This document shows positions 22,742-33,815 of a DNA stretch of 64,000 nucleotides, one piece after another; the stretch's first letter is position 1; the number at the start of each line of letters is the position of its first letter. A model generated the notes under the pieces. That model worked only from the letters and a program-made list of their open reading frames with translations. It searched no databases and was not told where the DNA came from. The stretch lies in NCBI GenBank assembly GCA_014529385.2, contig CM043947.1, positions 99,420,036 to 99,484,035 of the forward strand, read 5' to 3'. The position numbers were made by a program, and so were the translations under genes. Source of the DNA: Adiantum capillus-veneris (lineage: Eukaryota; Streptophyta; Polypodiopsida; Polypodiales; Pteridaceae).

Positions 22742-23088
22742 GGTAAATGTTGCACCTGATGTGAAAACTGCCCGAAAATAGGAGAACGGAGCGGGAACAA
22801 CCTGTGCTATATAGCACAAACCGTAGAAGACTATAAGGCACCTGTTAAGCAGAAAACGGCACTGGCAGAAATTCTGCACAAAATGACGAAATAGCCTGTG
22901 CAGTACTGCCTATAGTGGAAATGGAGGTTGAAATGAGCCCAAATCAAAATTCTGAGCAGACCGAGCTCTATGAGCTCACCCAAAATATTTGTCGACCTGC
23001 GAACGCTCGCCAAAGCTCACTGAAATCGGAGAAAGTGAGCAAGCGTGTGCTGGAGCAGCTGGCGACTAAGCCCGAGAGGACGTGACCT
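22742..23088 (-). other. Copia B untranslated leader
   Basis: This lies between the primer-binding site and the gag ATG. It matches the leader of copy A. No gene is supported. Confidence 0.7.
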
Positions 23089-23100
23089 GCTCTGATACCA
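23089..23100 (-). other. Copia B primer-binding site (initiator Met tRNA type)
   Basis: The minus strand reads TGGTATCAGAGC, two bases after the LTR end. Confidence 0.93.
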
Positions 23101-23102
23101 AT

Positions 23103-23329
23103 TGTTGGAATTAGGGTTGCAGAGAAACACACACAGCTTGGAGAAGACAAAGGAAGCTCAAGGCACACAATAGAGAGTGTGTTACTTAGTGTGCAATGGA
23201 AAGATAGATAGCCCTAGAGTGATGGGCGTATATACAATGCTCGGGGGAAAAAACCTCCCAAAGAGGGAAAAAATGCCTCGACGGTCCTAGTGTGTTCACA
23301 CACATCACTACCACATGTATATGGTAACA
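23103..23329 (-). repeat. Copia B 5' LTR, 227 bp
   Basis: It has TG...CA ends and matches 18,201-18,427 apart from about ten substitutions counted by eye. Confidence 0.95.
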
Positions 23330-25101
23330 TTCCCATCATAATTTGGTCGAAAATAGCACTCATTGGTCTCATGGTTGGTCCCTTTACCCTCGATTGCACA
23401 CCATTTTTATGGTCTAGTTGGTTGGCCCTGTTGAGGTATCCCTTGTCCTGGTCCCCTCATAGGTGCTTTTGCATGTTATTCATTATGTCATTCGTCTTTT
23501 TGAGCATGTCTTCTATGGTTGAAAGTGGTGATGCAACAGCTGTTCCCACTTGTGCTGGTTTAGTGGATGTTGTTTTCTCACTTTGGTTATCCTTAGGGAC
23601 ATCTTCTTCGTTGAAAATATCACAATTCTCCCCTAAGTCAATAGCATCTGACACACACTCTTCTAGGGTTGTTTGCTTCTTGCTATAGAGTATAGCATAA
23701 AGTTCTTTGTTTAGCAGTTCCTCTAGAAACAATGATACTAGTCGTTCTTCTGTAGGTATCTCTAGCCCTGGGCATCTGGCAATGTATTGTTTCATTTGAG
23801 TTGCACAATCCCTAACAGACTCACCATGTTTCTGTTTAAAGCTGTAGATTTGAGCTACAGTATTGTGTTTGATCCCCGTTTTGGAACAAGCAGCTACAAA
23901 TCCTTGAGCTAATGTGTTCAAGTCCATGATTGACCTTGGTGGAATGTTTTGGAACCATGTCAATGCTTTTCCTTCTAATGTCATTCCAAACCCCTTGAAT
24001 TGAGTATAGAAATCAAATATTTGTTCGCCTCTTAGCACTTGCTTAAAGCTTGTTAAGTGGTCATATGGATCCCGAGATCCACTGTATTTTTTGACCCATT
24101 TCTGAAAAATCGACTGGTTTGACTCGTCTATTTGGTTCAACTTCCGGTCTCCTGTGGCAGTTGGTCCTGTTCCAAGTCCTTCAAACTAGTCTGTTGAAAA
24201 TAGTGACTCATGTAGCCCTGGACTGCCCTTAGTGTCACCCGATGTTGTGCGTGATGAGGTGGTTTCTGGTTTCTTAGCATTACTCTTGGATGATCTCTCA
24301 CGGTGTTCATCTCTTGGAATTGTTTCTTGTCCTTGTCCCAATATCCAATCCCTTATGGAATACCCTTGGTCTTTGCTCCTCAGGAGTCATGATAACAAAG
24401 TTGATGTTATAATAATCCCTAAACAGGTAGGTTGGTAGGTCTGTTGATCCCTAATTATCTTTGATCTTGAAGATATAGATGATCTTCATGGCCGTTAGTT
24501 ATCCTGATTTGGCATGTGAAGTCCACAGATGATCTTTGACATTCCTATCCTCCCAGTAATAGACTCCGATCCTAGGATTATCCGTACTAAGCCGTTTCAA
24601 AGGCTTCAAGTCAACTCGATCATGTCCCTCGAATTCTAAAGTTGGTGGTCCTTCTTTTGCAGCCAAATCTAGAATTATGGTGTTTACCTTTAAACCCCAT
24701 TGTCTATCATGTGAGGATCTTCGACGTGTAAATACTTAGTTCCGTTTCTATCCATGTACATTTTTCCTTGTTTGTTTACCGTTATCTCCTCTTCGAACTC
24801 AATACCATGGTCATCAATGCGAATAGCATACTCTTCGTTAGGATCTAGGTAAACCTGAGCTCCATGGCGATTAGTCTTATAAAAAGAGAGTATATGCTTA
24901 TAGCGCTTTGTCGTTCCGATTTTCGATTGAGTCGAATTAAGAGTTCATTTCAGATGTTGAATCTGAGAAAGTGTCTGAGACCTCTTCAAGGATAATGTGC
25001 ACGGAATTGCCTTGATTCATGCTTTCTTCAGTGGATACTCTACTAGGGGTTTCTCCAAGGATGCCCTGATTTCCTAGTACACGACCAGATCTAAGGTTCA
25101 T
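23330..25101 (-). pseudogene. Gypsy B Gag, 5' half
   Basis: Gag starts at 25,101-25,099 with MNLRSGRVLGNQGIL, a plant gypsy Gag-like N terminus. Coding-like sequence with a few stops continues to an intact 227-codon frame (24,140-23,457). That frame contains the retrotransposon Gag capsid motif ALTWFQNIPPRSIMDLNTLA and QKHGESVRDCATQMKQY. It ends at the Copia B insertion. The AAAG/GTAAGT sequence just upstream (around 25,129-25,138) resembles a splice donor. Confidence 0.85.
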
Positions 25102-27060
25102 AAAGACTTATGAAGCCCTGGATAGAGTACTTACCTTTGGATTGACTTGTTGTCAATTCCTTCCACTTGACTGGATTGCACTTTCTATCTGAGCTACCGA
25201 TTCCTCGTCTATAACCTGATTCCTGTACAATTTTGATCAAGTTAGCTATTCTTCTATAAAGACAATATAATTTTTGCTAACTATTATGATTGGTCTATGT
25301 GTATCACTGCAAATCGAGCTAATTGAGTCAACAATTGCAATTTCCGAACTCCTTTGGCAAAAATCAAAGGACTAATCTGTAACTTGAAAACCGAGTGAAC
25401 ATGTACCAATTTGGATCCGATTGAATCCAAACTTTCCTGGTGGCCTTGGATTATGTTGGTCTAACACTGAAAGTCAAAATGGGTGGCTCTGTGTAGCAGT
25501 AGTAAATAATCACAATTATTTACTTTTGTTAGTTTTTTGCACTTTTTGGCTTGATTTGCCAAGTGTACAACCTGTTTAGGTCCTTGGACAAGTTTCAACA
25601 AGTTTGGACAAAATCTATTCAAGTTTATCAACTGTTTCGTGTTCGCAGACTTTGATTTCAAGAATCTGGCTTAAGTCTCACTTTTGTGATCCAAATTTCA
25701 CCAAAATTGATTTTTGTGGTCTACTTGATATTCTTGACCTTGTGGTATGCCCAAATATGCAAGACTACCAAATTTTGAAGCAGATGTAAATAATCACGAT
25801 TATTTACTCTGGCTAATTTTTTGCAAGTTTTTACCCCAATCTTGACACAGATTTGTTAAGCACTTCAACTTAAGGTCCCTAGCCAAGTTTCAACAAGTTG
25901 GGACTATTTTTGGTCAAATGGTCATCAGTTTTCTGTCTGCAGACTGACTTTGTAAATTTCGTCACAATTTCCAATCCAATGATCCAAATCTTACCAAATT
26001 TGGTTTGTGGGCTTATTACAACATGGTAAAACCAGTGGAATGCTAACTTAGTCAAAAAAGTTGAAAAATGGGACAGATGTAAAGAATCGCGATTATTTAC
26101 TTTTGCCAAGTTTTTGCTTCTTTTTTGTCAACTGAGCATGTACACATGTCTATCACATCAATACAAGCCTATGAATAAAATTTCATCAAGTTTAGACTAG
26201 TTTTTTCCCAATTTACACTTAAGTTTCAGAAAGTCGGTACAAACTTTAGTTTTTACCCAGTTTTTTGCCAATTTGGTGATCCAAATTTTTTATGCTTTTA
26301 CAAAAGTTGTCTGTACACATGCAATGAGTCACTGGTATCAACCTTAGTCAAATTTGAGCTGAAAGTAAATAATCATAATTATTTACTTTATGTCCAAAAT
26401 GAACAATTTTTTGCACTTTTTTCATGGGACAGTCTTCTCATGAGTTGTTTTAAGCCTATGAATCAAGTCAAAAATTAATTCGGCATAATATGTCAAGAAA
26501 AAGTAAATAATTTGAGTTTTTGCAAACTCTTGAAATTTTTACCTCAAAGTATCCTTGAACTTACCCATTGGTGCATACAACTTTTAAGCATACTCTTTAG
26601 TCGGATTGAGTGGTTTGAAGTCTTTTCGTGCTATTTCTAGCCGTAGACCTGAAATTCTGCACTTCCAATAACAACTCACGATGAATCTTTTGGAGAGAGC
26701 AATGTCCTGAAATCCACCTCGGATCCTACTTACCCTTCTCCTAGGTTCTCATGCAATGGGGTTGTGGAAAGTGTCCACAAACACTAGTTTTCTTGTTTTT
26801 TAATGATTTTTTGAGCTTTGATCTTAAGACTTGTTTCGTCTATCAATAATTCTCGATATCCTAATCTAATTCTACAATCCTACAATCCTAAAGGCACTTG
26901 ACAAGTACGATTACTTCCAAGCTACCTCTACACAGCAAAAGACGACAATCTTAAGCTATGCGGTTTTTAAAGGAAATCTTTTGACTCTAGGAGATCCTAG
27001 AGGAAGTTGAAGGATAACTTCACAAGACGCTCGTGTTTTTCCCTAGTTTAGGTCTCTTCG
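25102..27060 (-). repeat. Gypsy B leader with diverged about 288-bp tandem units, each carrying the 22-bp palindrome
   Basis: Palindromes lie at 25,502-25,523, 25,786-25,807, 26,079-26,100 and 26,365-26,386, spaced 284, 293 and 286 bp. A half site is at 26,503. The outer nine bases on each side (GTAAATAAT and ATTATTTAC) are kept in three of the four. Differences fall mainly in the central four bases, and one unit has GTAAAGAAT. Between them a weak repeat with GATCCAAATTT can be followed. No ORF here is supported. The block lies between the primer-binding site and the gag ATG, so it would be in the RNA leader. Confidence 0.85.
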
Positions 27061-27079
27061 TCTCCGATAACGGCGTCAA
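27061..27079 (-). other. Gypsy B primer-binding-site-like sequence
   Basis: The minus strand reads TTGACGCCGTTATCGGAGA. This resembles the TGGCGCCGTTGCCGGGGA site common in plant gypsy elements, with several substitutions. It lies next to a candidate LTR end (CA at 27,081-27,082, minus strand). Confidence 0.55.
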
Positions 27080-27770
27080 ATGTGGGACGTGTGTCTAACC
27101 TCACTATCCTATCTTATTGTAGTTTTAGCGAGAACCACGATTAAATTGTCAATCCATGGGACGAAGCTGACTCGAGTAGCGCATAGAGGCTACAAGAGGT
27201 TGTCAATCTCTCGGAAAACAACTAACACCTTGCATCTCGCTCAAGCTATACTCAAGTGACTGAAATCACTAAAAGCCAATCGTTTATCGGCAAACAAATC
27301 ACATCCGTTACAGCATCAAATGACATCCAAACCTAACAAACTTCTAGGACAAGTTTATAAGACCTAAGCACACATGCTTATGGTCTCAAATCCTACTTTA
27401 GGTCAAGTGCCAAAATCGCGATTATTAACAGTATTGGATTTTTGACCTAGTCGTTTTCGTCCTAGAATGCACCTAAATGCTTAGCAATGATGCCCCAATA
27501 CCCCGCCTATGCTTAGTTTTTTATTTTGAAGTGTAAATTCTTACTTATGATGAAATTAAGCTGCGGGTTGGTGACGCCAAAAGCTAAGAAGTACTGTGAT
27601 GTGTTTACGTCAATGCGTAGAGCTCTTACCTGTGGTTGCAATACAACAAACACGATTGCAATGTGACAACCAAAGAGGGAGTAGGAAGCGTGAGAAGGAG
27701 AGAAGTGAGCGCTATTAGATAACTCTGTGTATTTCATTATCCAAAACTTACAAATAAGTTACAAAAAATG

Positions 27771-27782
27771 GCTTTTATACCT
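27771..27782 (-). promoter_or_regulatory. TATA-like box in the candidate LTR
   Basis: The minus strand reads AGGTATAAAAGC, placed about 690 bp before the candidate LTR end. Confidence 0.4.
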
Positions 27783-28318
27783 TAGCCAAGGTTTTTGGTG
27801 GTCAAAACTAATAATTTGGGAGCTCTAACTAAAGATAGGTAATGACAGGTTGTACAATCTGGAAGCTTGTAGCCCCGACTCATCAATTACAAGATTATCC
27901 AAAAAAAAGGAGTTACAATATTCCCAATTTATAAAAATTAATAAGTGTTTTACACTGAGAGCTCCGAAGAATGGTATTCGTGGTATACGTATTAGCTTAC
28001 TGCTAACAGAGGTGGAGGGGATTTACCAAAGATTTGTTCTTTAGGATGTAAGAAATGTGAAATACAATAAGGATCTAGTAGCAAGGAGAGTAGAGAGATA
28101 TACAATGCAAAGTAGATAAGTGGCAAATCAAAAACTTTAGATTGGCATACTATTACAAAGTGATTGCGTCATCCACCCATGCGCTCTCAAGGTAGAGCTT
28201 AGATGGCGATTTAAACAACTAGAGCAAGTAGGAATACAAGGGACTAACAATCCTTAAAGGATGTGTTGTGTGTATCAAGTGTACACACCATTGTACCAAA
28301 TTACTCATGAGAAGGCCT

Positions 28319-28330
28319 CCTTATATAGAT
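28319..28330 (-). promoter_or_regulatory. Second TATA-like box
   Basis: The minus strand reads ATCTATATAAGG. It may be the promoter of a second, different LTR remnant. Confidence 0.35.
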
Positions 28331-28627
28331 GTAAGGGAGCCTCTAAACGCCCATTATATAGCCAAGTCCAAGTAGAACTCTCCCATGGACCCATGTGTAG
28401 CCGCTTTTGGGTAGACAAGTCCTCCTAGAAATCGGCCGCCGACCACCGGCCACTGGACGGCCATTTTTCGATTGTCTTCCAACCGTCGTCCGACTAAGAT
28501 ATTCGGGCGAAGTTGCCCCTAAATTTGCTTTGTACCATCCATGATCACAAATAGAGATCTCATCAACGGGCAAAGCTGGAATCCACCAAATATATGTGCA
28601 CCATTGGCTTCTCCTCATATGGGGGCC

Positions 28628-28954
28628 TTACAAACTATGCAGTATATATTGTGGCGACAAAACTGAGAGAGGTGGGCATTTCAAGTATACCAACATAGAA
28701 ACCATATGCTTGCTACCTGAATAAGAGGGGATGAGATTCACAGTTCCTGTAGCTAGAGTGGGGCAGTTTCTAGAAAAGTGACCCAGGTGTCCACAGTGGT
28801 AGCAAGAGCCTGAGAGGTTGCCCCACTTGAGATAGATAACTAACCTACCAACAGATTCTAGCTCTATCTCCATGGTCTCAGGCATGGCTTTGTCAATATC
28901 CCACATTACACAAGCTCGATTTTTGTTAGGAGGGGAGAACAAAACTTTACCAAA
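28628..28954 (-). pseudogene. LINE ORF1 fragment with CCHC zinc knuckle
   Basis: The minus-strand ORF reads from FGKVLFSPPNKNRACV through a beta-rich region (EIELESVGRLVIYLKWG) to CYHCGHLGHFSRNC. This layout is typical of the C-terminal part of plant LINE ORF1 proteins (nucleic-acid-binding, zf-CCHC type). The N-terminal part is missing: the frame runs into the start of the Gypsy D 5' LTR at 28,955. Confidence 0.65.
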
Positions 28955-29139
28955 TGAATGATGTGCTTAAATGCTATTGGATAGGTTTTAAAGGGGACCA
29001 ATGAGAATTTAGATACATAAAAATAAATAATTAAGTTCTTTCTCTCAAAGAGGAAAAAGAGGACACATGTCCAAATGAAATAATTAAATAATACGAGAGA
29101 GGTAGAGAGAGAGAGAGAGAGAAAGGTGTGGACCAAGCA
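28955..29139 (+). repeat. Gypsy D 5' LTR, first part
   Basis: It matches the 3' LTR from about 53,465 (for example CCAATGAGAATTTAG in both). It is cut by Gypsy C and continues at 34,960. Confidence 0.75.
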
Positions 29140-30272
29140 TGTCACAGGAACAGAATAATCGAGATAGACAGCAAAGATAGAGAAAGAGATCTTTGTATTG
29201 ATAGTGTTTGATACAACAGAGGAGCAATAAAATATATGGGCGCACTCCGTTGTAAGGAGCTCGAACCTCCCGACCACCCCCGAGCTTCAGTTCGCTTGCA
29301 TGCAGCGTCTCACTCGCACTCGCACTCGCAGAAGAGAGATCGTTGAATGATCCCCAAACGCACCATCCGTCGTTCTTTAATCCTTCTTTTCCTCAAAAAG
29401 CATGTGGCTTCTCAAAATAGTCGCTTTTTAGGCGTCCAATCAACTCGATTTTTGCACCAAGTATACCTGCGAGAATAAGATAAAAACATGATCGCTAAGC
29501 GATCCGTAAAGGTTAGATTTTTATCATGACACTTTGCACAGATCCTGTTTCACACACTGATTTCTGCGTTGCCTACAAAATAGTCAAAAGAACATACTCG
29601 TGAAACCAATTCAAGATGATAATCAAAGTAAAAAAACATAATTATATACCTTCATAATCTCAATTACAATACTCTACCATGAAGAAACAATCCACTTCTT
29701 GGTTGATAGCAGGGAGAACAGTATGATGTTGTATGTCTGTCTGTCCCTGTGTATACTACACTGCTGCTACCTTCTGTTTGTTTTCATCATAACTTTTACA
29801 AACGAACTCAAAACAGAGCAATCCAAGTACTCAAAACGACGGGAATAGGTCTGGTCTACAAGTAGGAAACGAATAGAATTGCGAAAAACGTCTTTCTTTG
29901 GTTGAAAACGCAACTTTTAGGTCGCAACTCATAAAACCTCTATTTTTGGATCTCCACTACTTTTTCAACTTATTTTAAGCCTACCCATGTATTTTAAGCT
30001 AAAACACATAAATATAAAACATTGATATTAATAAAAAAACTCAAATTTTACTGGTCATAGACAGACTATCTGTTATTCATTAATCTTTATTAAATACGTC
30101 TTTAGTATATTATTTAGAAAAATAATATATGTTCTCTCTTAATATCTCAAACTCATTCATATAAGCTCTATTTAATACACTATTCAACAATCTTTCAAAT
30201 CGTGCTAAACGAAAGATATGCCCTACTACATTCTTTTTTACTTTAAGAACTTCAGAGATTAGTCCTATTACA
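29140..30272 (-). repeat. Gypsy C 3' LTR, 1,133 bp
   Basis: It starts TGTCACAGGAACAG and ends CCTATTACA. It differs from the other LTR by a few substitutions and one missing CACTCG unit (6 bp). Confidence 0.95.
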
Positions 30273-31758
30273 TTCTCCCCTTATCAAAATTAACTCTGTC
30301 CTCAGAGTTAGAAAGAGAGGAAAATTCTCTTTGCAAAACACTAAGAATAACCCATGATGCATCCTCTACTGGATAGTTCTGCCACTTAACCAAAACTTTC
30401 ACAATGTCTCTATTTCTCAGATGTTTAACACGCCTATCTAGCTCTAAGACTGGTTCTACTGTCAATGTTCCGTCATGTTTCAACTTAGAGTTGTCTTGTA
30501 AAACATGATGCACATTAGGAACATACATTTTCAATAAACTCACATGGAATACAGGATGCACTTTAACATCAGAAGGCAATTCCAATTTGTAAGCTAATGA
30601 ACCAATGTGCTTCAAAATTTTAAATTGCCAAGCAAATTGTGGAGACAATATTCTATCCTTTCCAAGAATCAAATGAGACTTCTCGGGAATAACCTTTAAG
30701 AAAACCATATCACCAGTTTCATACTCCACAACCCGATGTTTCTTGTCATAATACAATTTATGTCTCTTTTGAGCTTCTCTAATATTCCCCCTGATTTTGG
30801 CCAACTCGTTATCCATTTTCTCAAGCATCTCACGTGACAGTTCTACCTTATTCCTGGAGTTAAGAAAATTAATAGGTGTGGGACAGTTATAGCCATACAT
30901 TGTCTCAAATGGAGTCATCCTAATAGATGAATGATATGAACTGTTGTATGCAAATTCAACCAAAGGCAAATATTCATTCCAATTAGATTGGTTTTCATTG
31001 ACATACATTCGTAACATATCTTCTAAAATACGATTCACTCTCTCCGCTTCCCCATCTGTTTGAGGATGAAAAGCAGTAGACGTGCGTAATTGGGTACCTA
31101 TAGAGTCAAAAGTCGCTCTCCAGAAATGAGAAGTGAACTTAGAATCTCTGTCAGACACTATACTCTTGGGCATGCCATGCAAACGAAATATCTCTTTCAC
31201 AAACCAGCATGCAATGGTCAATGCAGTATCAATTATTTTTACAGGAAAGAAGTGAGCTTGTTTTGTGAGTCTATCTACCACCACAAGGATCGAATCATAC
31301 CCTCCACGAGTAGTAGGAAGTCTAATGATAAAGTCCATGGATATGCACTCCCACTTCTGTAAAGGAATGTCTAAGGGTTGAAGATCAACAGGCATCCTCT
31401 TATGTTCAATTTTAACTTGTTGACATTGAAAGCATTCACGCACATAATTCTTAATATCCAATTTCATACGCGGCCAAAAGAATGAACTTTTAATCTTTTC
31501 ATATGTCTTATTTAATCCAGGATGACCAGAAAAAGGTGAATTATGACACTCATGCAGAATTTGACTCTTAAAAGTAGAATTTGCAGGAGTACACAAGCGC
31601 TCATAATAATATAGATTTCCCTTATACAAGTGATATCTGTTCTCATACATCTCACCAATATTTTCACGCAAGAATTTCAAAATAGGCCTATAAAAAGAAT
31701 CATTTTCAACTTCAGCATGTATATCATCAATCAAATTAGACCGCACAACAGTCAACAA
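30268..31758 (-). CDS. Gypsy C integrase with chromodomain (open 496-codon frame)
   Basis: In order the frame shows an HHCC zinc module (HECHNSPFSGHPG, CFQCQQVK, residues about 68-115) and a DDE core, with Asp in ECISMDFIIRLPTT, Asp in SIVSDRDSKF and Glu in TDGEAERVNRILED. It then has the GPY/F-like KILKHIGSLAYKLELP, and a chromodomain near the end (KHLRNRDIVKVLVKWQNYP, about 440-485). Chromodomains steer chromovirus integration to modified histones. The stop codon lies just inside the 3' LTR. The frame is open, but the upstream frames are broken, so it probably has no source of expression. Confidence 0.88.
   Translation of the reverse strand: MLTVVRSNLIDDIHAEVENDSFYRPILKFLRENIGEMYENRYHLYKGNLYYYERLCTPANSTFKSQILHECHNSPFSGHPGLNKTYEKIKSSFFWPRMKLDIKNYVRECFQCQQVKIEHKRMPVDLQPLDIPLQKWECISMDFIIRLPTTRGGYDSILVVVDRLTKQAHFFPVKIIDTALTIACWFVKEIFRLHGMPKSIVSDRDSKFTSHFWRATFDSIGTQLRTSTAFHPQTDGEAERVNRILEDMLRMYVNENQSNWNEYLPLVEFAYNSSYHSSIRMTPFETMYGYNCPTPINFLNSRNKVELSREMLEKMDNELAKIRGNIREAQKRHKLYYDKKHRVVEYETGDMVFLKVIPEKSHLILGKDRILSPQFAWQFKILKHIGSLAYKLELPSDVKVHPVFHVSLLKMYVPNVHHVLQDNSKLKHDGTLTVEPVLELDRRVKHLRNRDIVKVLVKWQNYPVEDASWVILSVLQREFSSLSNSEDRVNFDKGRM
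30273..30285 (-). other. Gypsy C polypurine tract
   Basis: The minus strand reads AAGGGGAGAA directly before the 3' LTR. Confidence 0.8.
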
Positions 31759-33062
31759 TTAAACGTAGGTCTACGACTCAATGCATCTCTGCAACTTTAT
31801 TTTCTTTTCCACACAAATACTTCAAATCAAAATCATACTCAGCCAGCAATTCAATCCATCTCCTTTGTCTGTTGTTTAACAATGGCTGAGTGAAAATATA
31901 CTTCAAACTTTGACACCAAGCAAAAGATGACGCCAATGTTTCAATGCATGAACAACAGCAAGCAATTCTAGATCATGTGTTTCATAGTTCAATTCATGTC
32001 GTCTTAATTTCCTAGACTCATATGCAACCACTCTTCCTTCTTGTGTCAAAACACAACCTAGTTGTTCACCACTAGCGTCACATGACACAACAAATGGTTT
32101 GCCCATCTCAGGAACTTTCAAAACGCAATTTTCCGTTATTTTAGCCTTCAAGGTCTCAAAAGCAGTCTCACAGGCAGAAGTCCACAGAAAACCCTTTGTC
32201 TTTCTTGGTCAATTCGGTCAAAGGATTTGCTATCTTAGAGAAATCTTTAATGTGTGCTCTCTCATATTGTGTTAGACCCATAAAGCTTCTCATATCCCTT
32301 AATGACTTAGGTGCTGGCCACTCCACAATAGTCTTAACTTTATCAAGATCAATGTGAATCCCCTCTTTAGAAATCACTCTTCCCAAATACACAATCTGAT
32401 CCTTTGCAAAAGAACACTTACATGCTTTGGCATACAATTTATATGTTCACGCAAAACTTCAAATGTTTTCTTTAAATGCAATGCATGATCTTCTTCATTC
32501 TTAGAATACATAAAAATATCATCCAAGAATACCAGAATAAAGTCATCAAGATATCGGTGAAAAATATTATTCATTAAGCACATGAAAATTGATGGCGCAT
32601 TAGTCAAACCAAAAGCAAGAACTATAAATTCATAATGCCCATAACGTGTACGAAAAGCAGTCCTTGGAATGTCCTCGGCCTTAATGCGGATTTGATGGTA
32701 GCCAGAACGAAGGTCAATCTTTGAAAATATTGTGGCACCAATCAATTGGCTAACAATTCATCTATGTGAGGAAGAGGATATTTGTTCTTAATGGTCTGTT
32801 TGTTTAATCCCCTATAGTCAATGCATAACCTATATGTACCATCCTTTTTCTTTTGGAATAACATAGTACTACCCCAAGGAGATACACTAGGTTTAATGAA
32901 ACCCTTTTTCCAAAAGTTGTATCTTGTACCAATGATAACATCATGCATATCAATGTTTATGTTATAGAAATCATCTTTATGCTTTCGACTCTTCAAAGAA
33001 AAAAAAACAAATTTATTTACTAACTCTTTCGTGAAACTATTATTACCAGTAGTTAAGTCCAC
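31759..33062 (-). pseudogene. Gypsy C reverse transcriptase and RNase H, frameshifted
   Basis: Four overlapping frames make one domain set. 33,062-32,742 has [20 protein letters not shown] and [19 protein letters not shown]. 32,745-32,374 has [14 protein letters not shown] and the catalytic box [11 protein letters not shown]. 32,437-32,168 has [14 protein letters not shown]. 32,151-31,903 is RNase H with [15 protein letters not shown] and LEL-type strands. Single-base shifts near 32,743, 32,430 and 32,160 break it. The RT motifs themselves are well kept. Confidence 0.88.
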
Positions 33063-33801
33063 AAGTTTTTTTTTTTTAATTTCAAGTTAAATTTCTCAAT
33101 CAATTTAGACGATAAGAAGTAATGAATACTATCCAAATAAATTAAGAAATTCAAATTTAAATCTCAACTTTTACGCATAAATTCGATCATAGAAGCTTTC
33201 AAAAGACGTATCAAAAACATAAAACATCACAAAGAAGGGGTAGATGACTTACCTTTATCGTACACATCGCCAAAAGTCTCCAATTGAGCCATCTTGGTAC
33301 GTATTGTCTTATTGGTCACCTTGCTCGAGCATTCGAAAGTCTGGTGGTCGTGTTCTCGATATTGAAAGTATAATCCAAATCTTTGAGTTCTTCAATCCAC
33401 TCTTCTAAATCTTTGCATATCTTTCTTATACCATCAAACTCTTTAAGCTTATCCTTCGTTAAGAATGATTGGTTGTCGCTTCTCCCATATCGTCATCGTT
33501 TCTTTTTCACGTTGACGAACTCTATGTCCACCACCACCGTTCCCACCATCACCACTATCACCACCGCCAGGTGCCCCAGCGCCGCCACAATTATTATTGT
33601 TTCTTGGTGGATTAGCATGGTTTTCGCCTCATGTTTGCCATCAAGGTCCACATAGATATCAGGCTCTCGTGCTGCTTTGCCCCGTAGAGCCTCAGCACAC
33701 TCCCGATTTTCTTGTTCTAGATCTTCTCATAGTCGCGAAATAAGGTCTTCTTGCTCCTTCATCCTCCTCTCGTATCCTTCCATGTCCAGAATCAACCGCT
33801 T
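33063..33801 (-). pseudogene. Gypsy C remnant of Gag N terminus
   Basis: Right after the primer-binding site the minus strand codes for a short coiled-coil-like piece (MEGYERRMKEQEDLISRL). Acidic and hydrophobic fragments follow, and then the sequence passes into RT without a capsid, zinc knuckle or protease. A deletion of gag-pro is the simplest reading. Confidence 0.55.
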
Positions 33802-33813
33802 GCTCTGATACCA
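33802..33813 (-). other. Gypsy C primer-binding site (initiator Met tRNA type)
   Basis: The minus strand reads TGGTATCAGAGC, two bases from the LTR end at 33,816. Confidence 0.92.
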
Positions 33814-33815
33814 CT

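Larger units (their letters stand above)
18201..23329 (-). mobile_element. Ty1/copia retrotransposon, copy B, complete (5,129 bp)
   Basis: Two 227-bp LTRs, a primer-binding site, a gag-pol coding region and a polypurine tract are all present in the right order on the minus strand. The flanks are TCCCC on the left and TTCCC on the right, a 5-bp target duplication with one mismatch. The element sits inside Gypsy B gag. The two LTRs differ at roughly ten positions, so insertion is not very recent, and four stop codons block the polyprotein. Confidence 0.95.
10628..28633 (-). mobile_element. Ty3/gypsy element B (minus strand), interrupted by Copia B
   Basis: The minus-strand order is LTR-like DNA, primer-binding-site-like sequence (27,061-27,079), a 2-kb leader, gag starting at 25,101, Copia B insertion, rest of gag, retropepsin, RT, RNase H, two zinc modules, integrase core, and a tail with a second retropepsin-like domain ending near 10,667. 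A polypurine tract follows. Many stops and frameshifts show it is dead. The outer edges are estimates because matching LTRs could not be demonstrated. Confidence 0.75.
27081..28633 (-). repeat. Probable Gypsy B 5' LTR or LTR composite
   Basis: This gene-free stretch starts TGTGGGACGT next to the primer-binding site. It carries two minus-strand TATA-like boxes and ends near CCTTACA at 28,633. A half copy of the leader palindrome (AATCGCGATTATTAAC) is at 27,414-27,429. No matching second LTR was found in the window, so this is a positional inference, and two LTR remnants may be joined here. Confidence 0.4.

Noticed and set aside
8640-26400. Initial idea that 8.6-9.3 kb and 25.5-26.4 kb are the two LTRs of one element
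   Set aside because: Only the palindromes and their spacing match; the rest does not align, and 25.5-26.4 kb lies between a primer-binding site and gag, so both are leader repeats.
28343-28618. 91-codon minus-strand ORF
   Set aside because: No motif, lies in LTR-like DNA, and composition is not coding-like.
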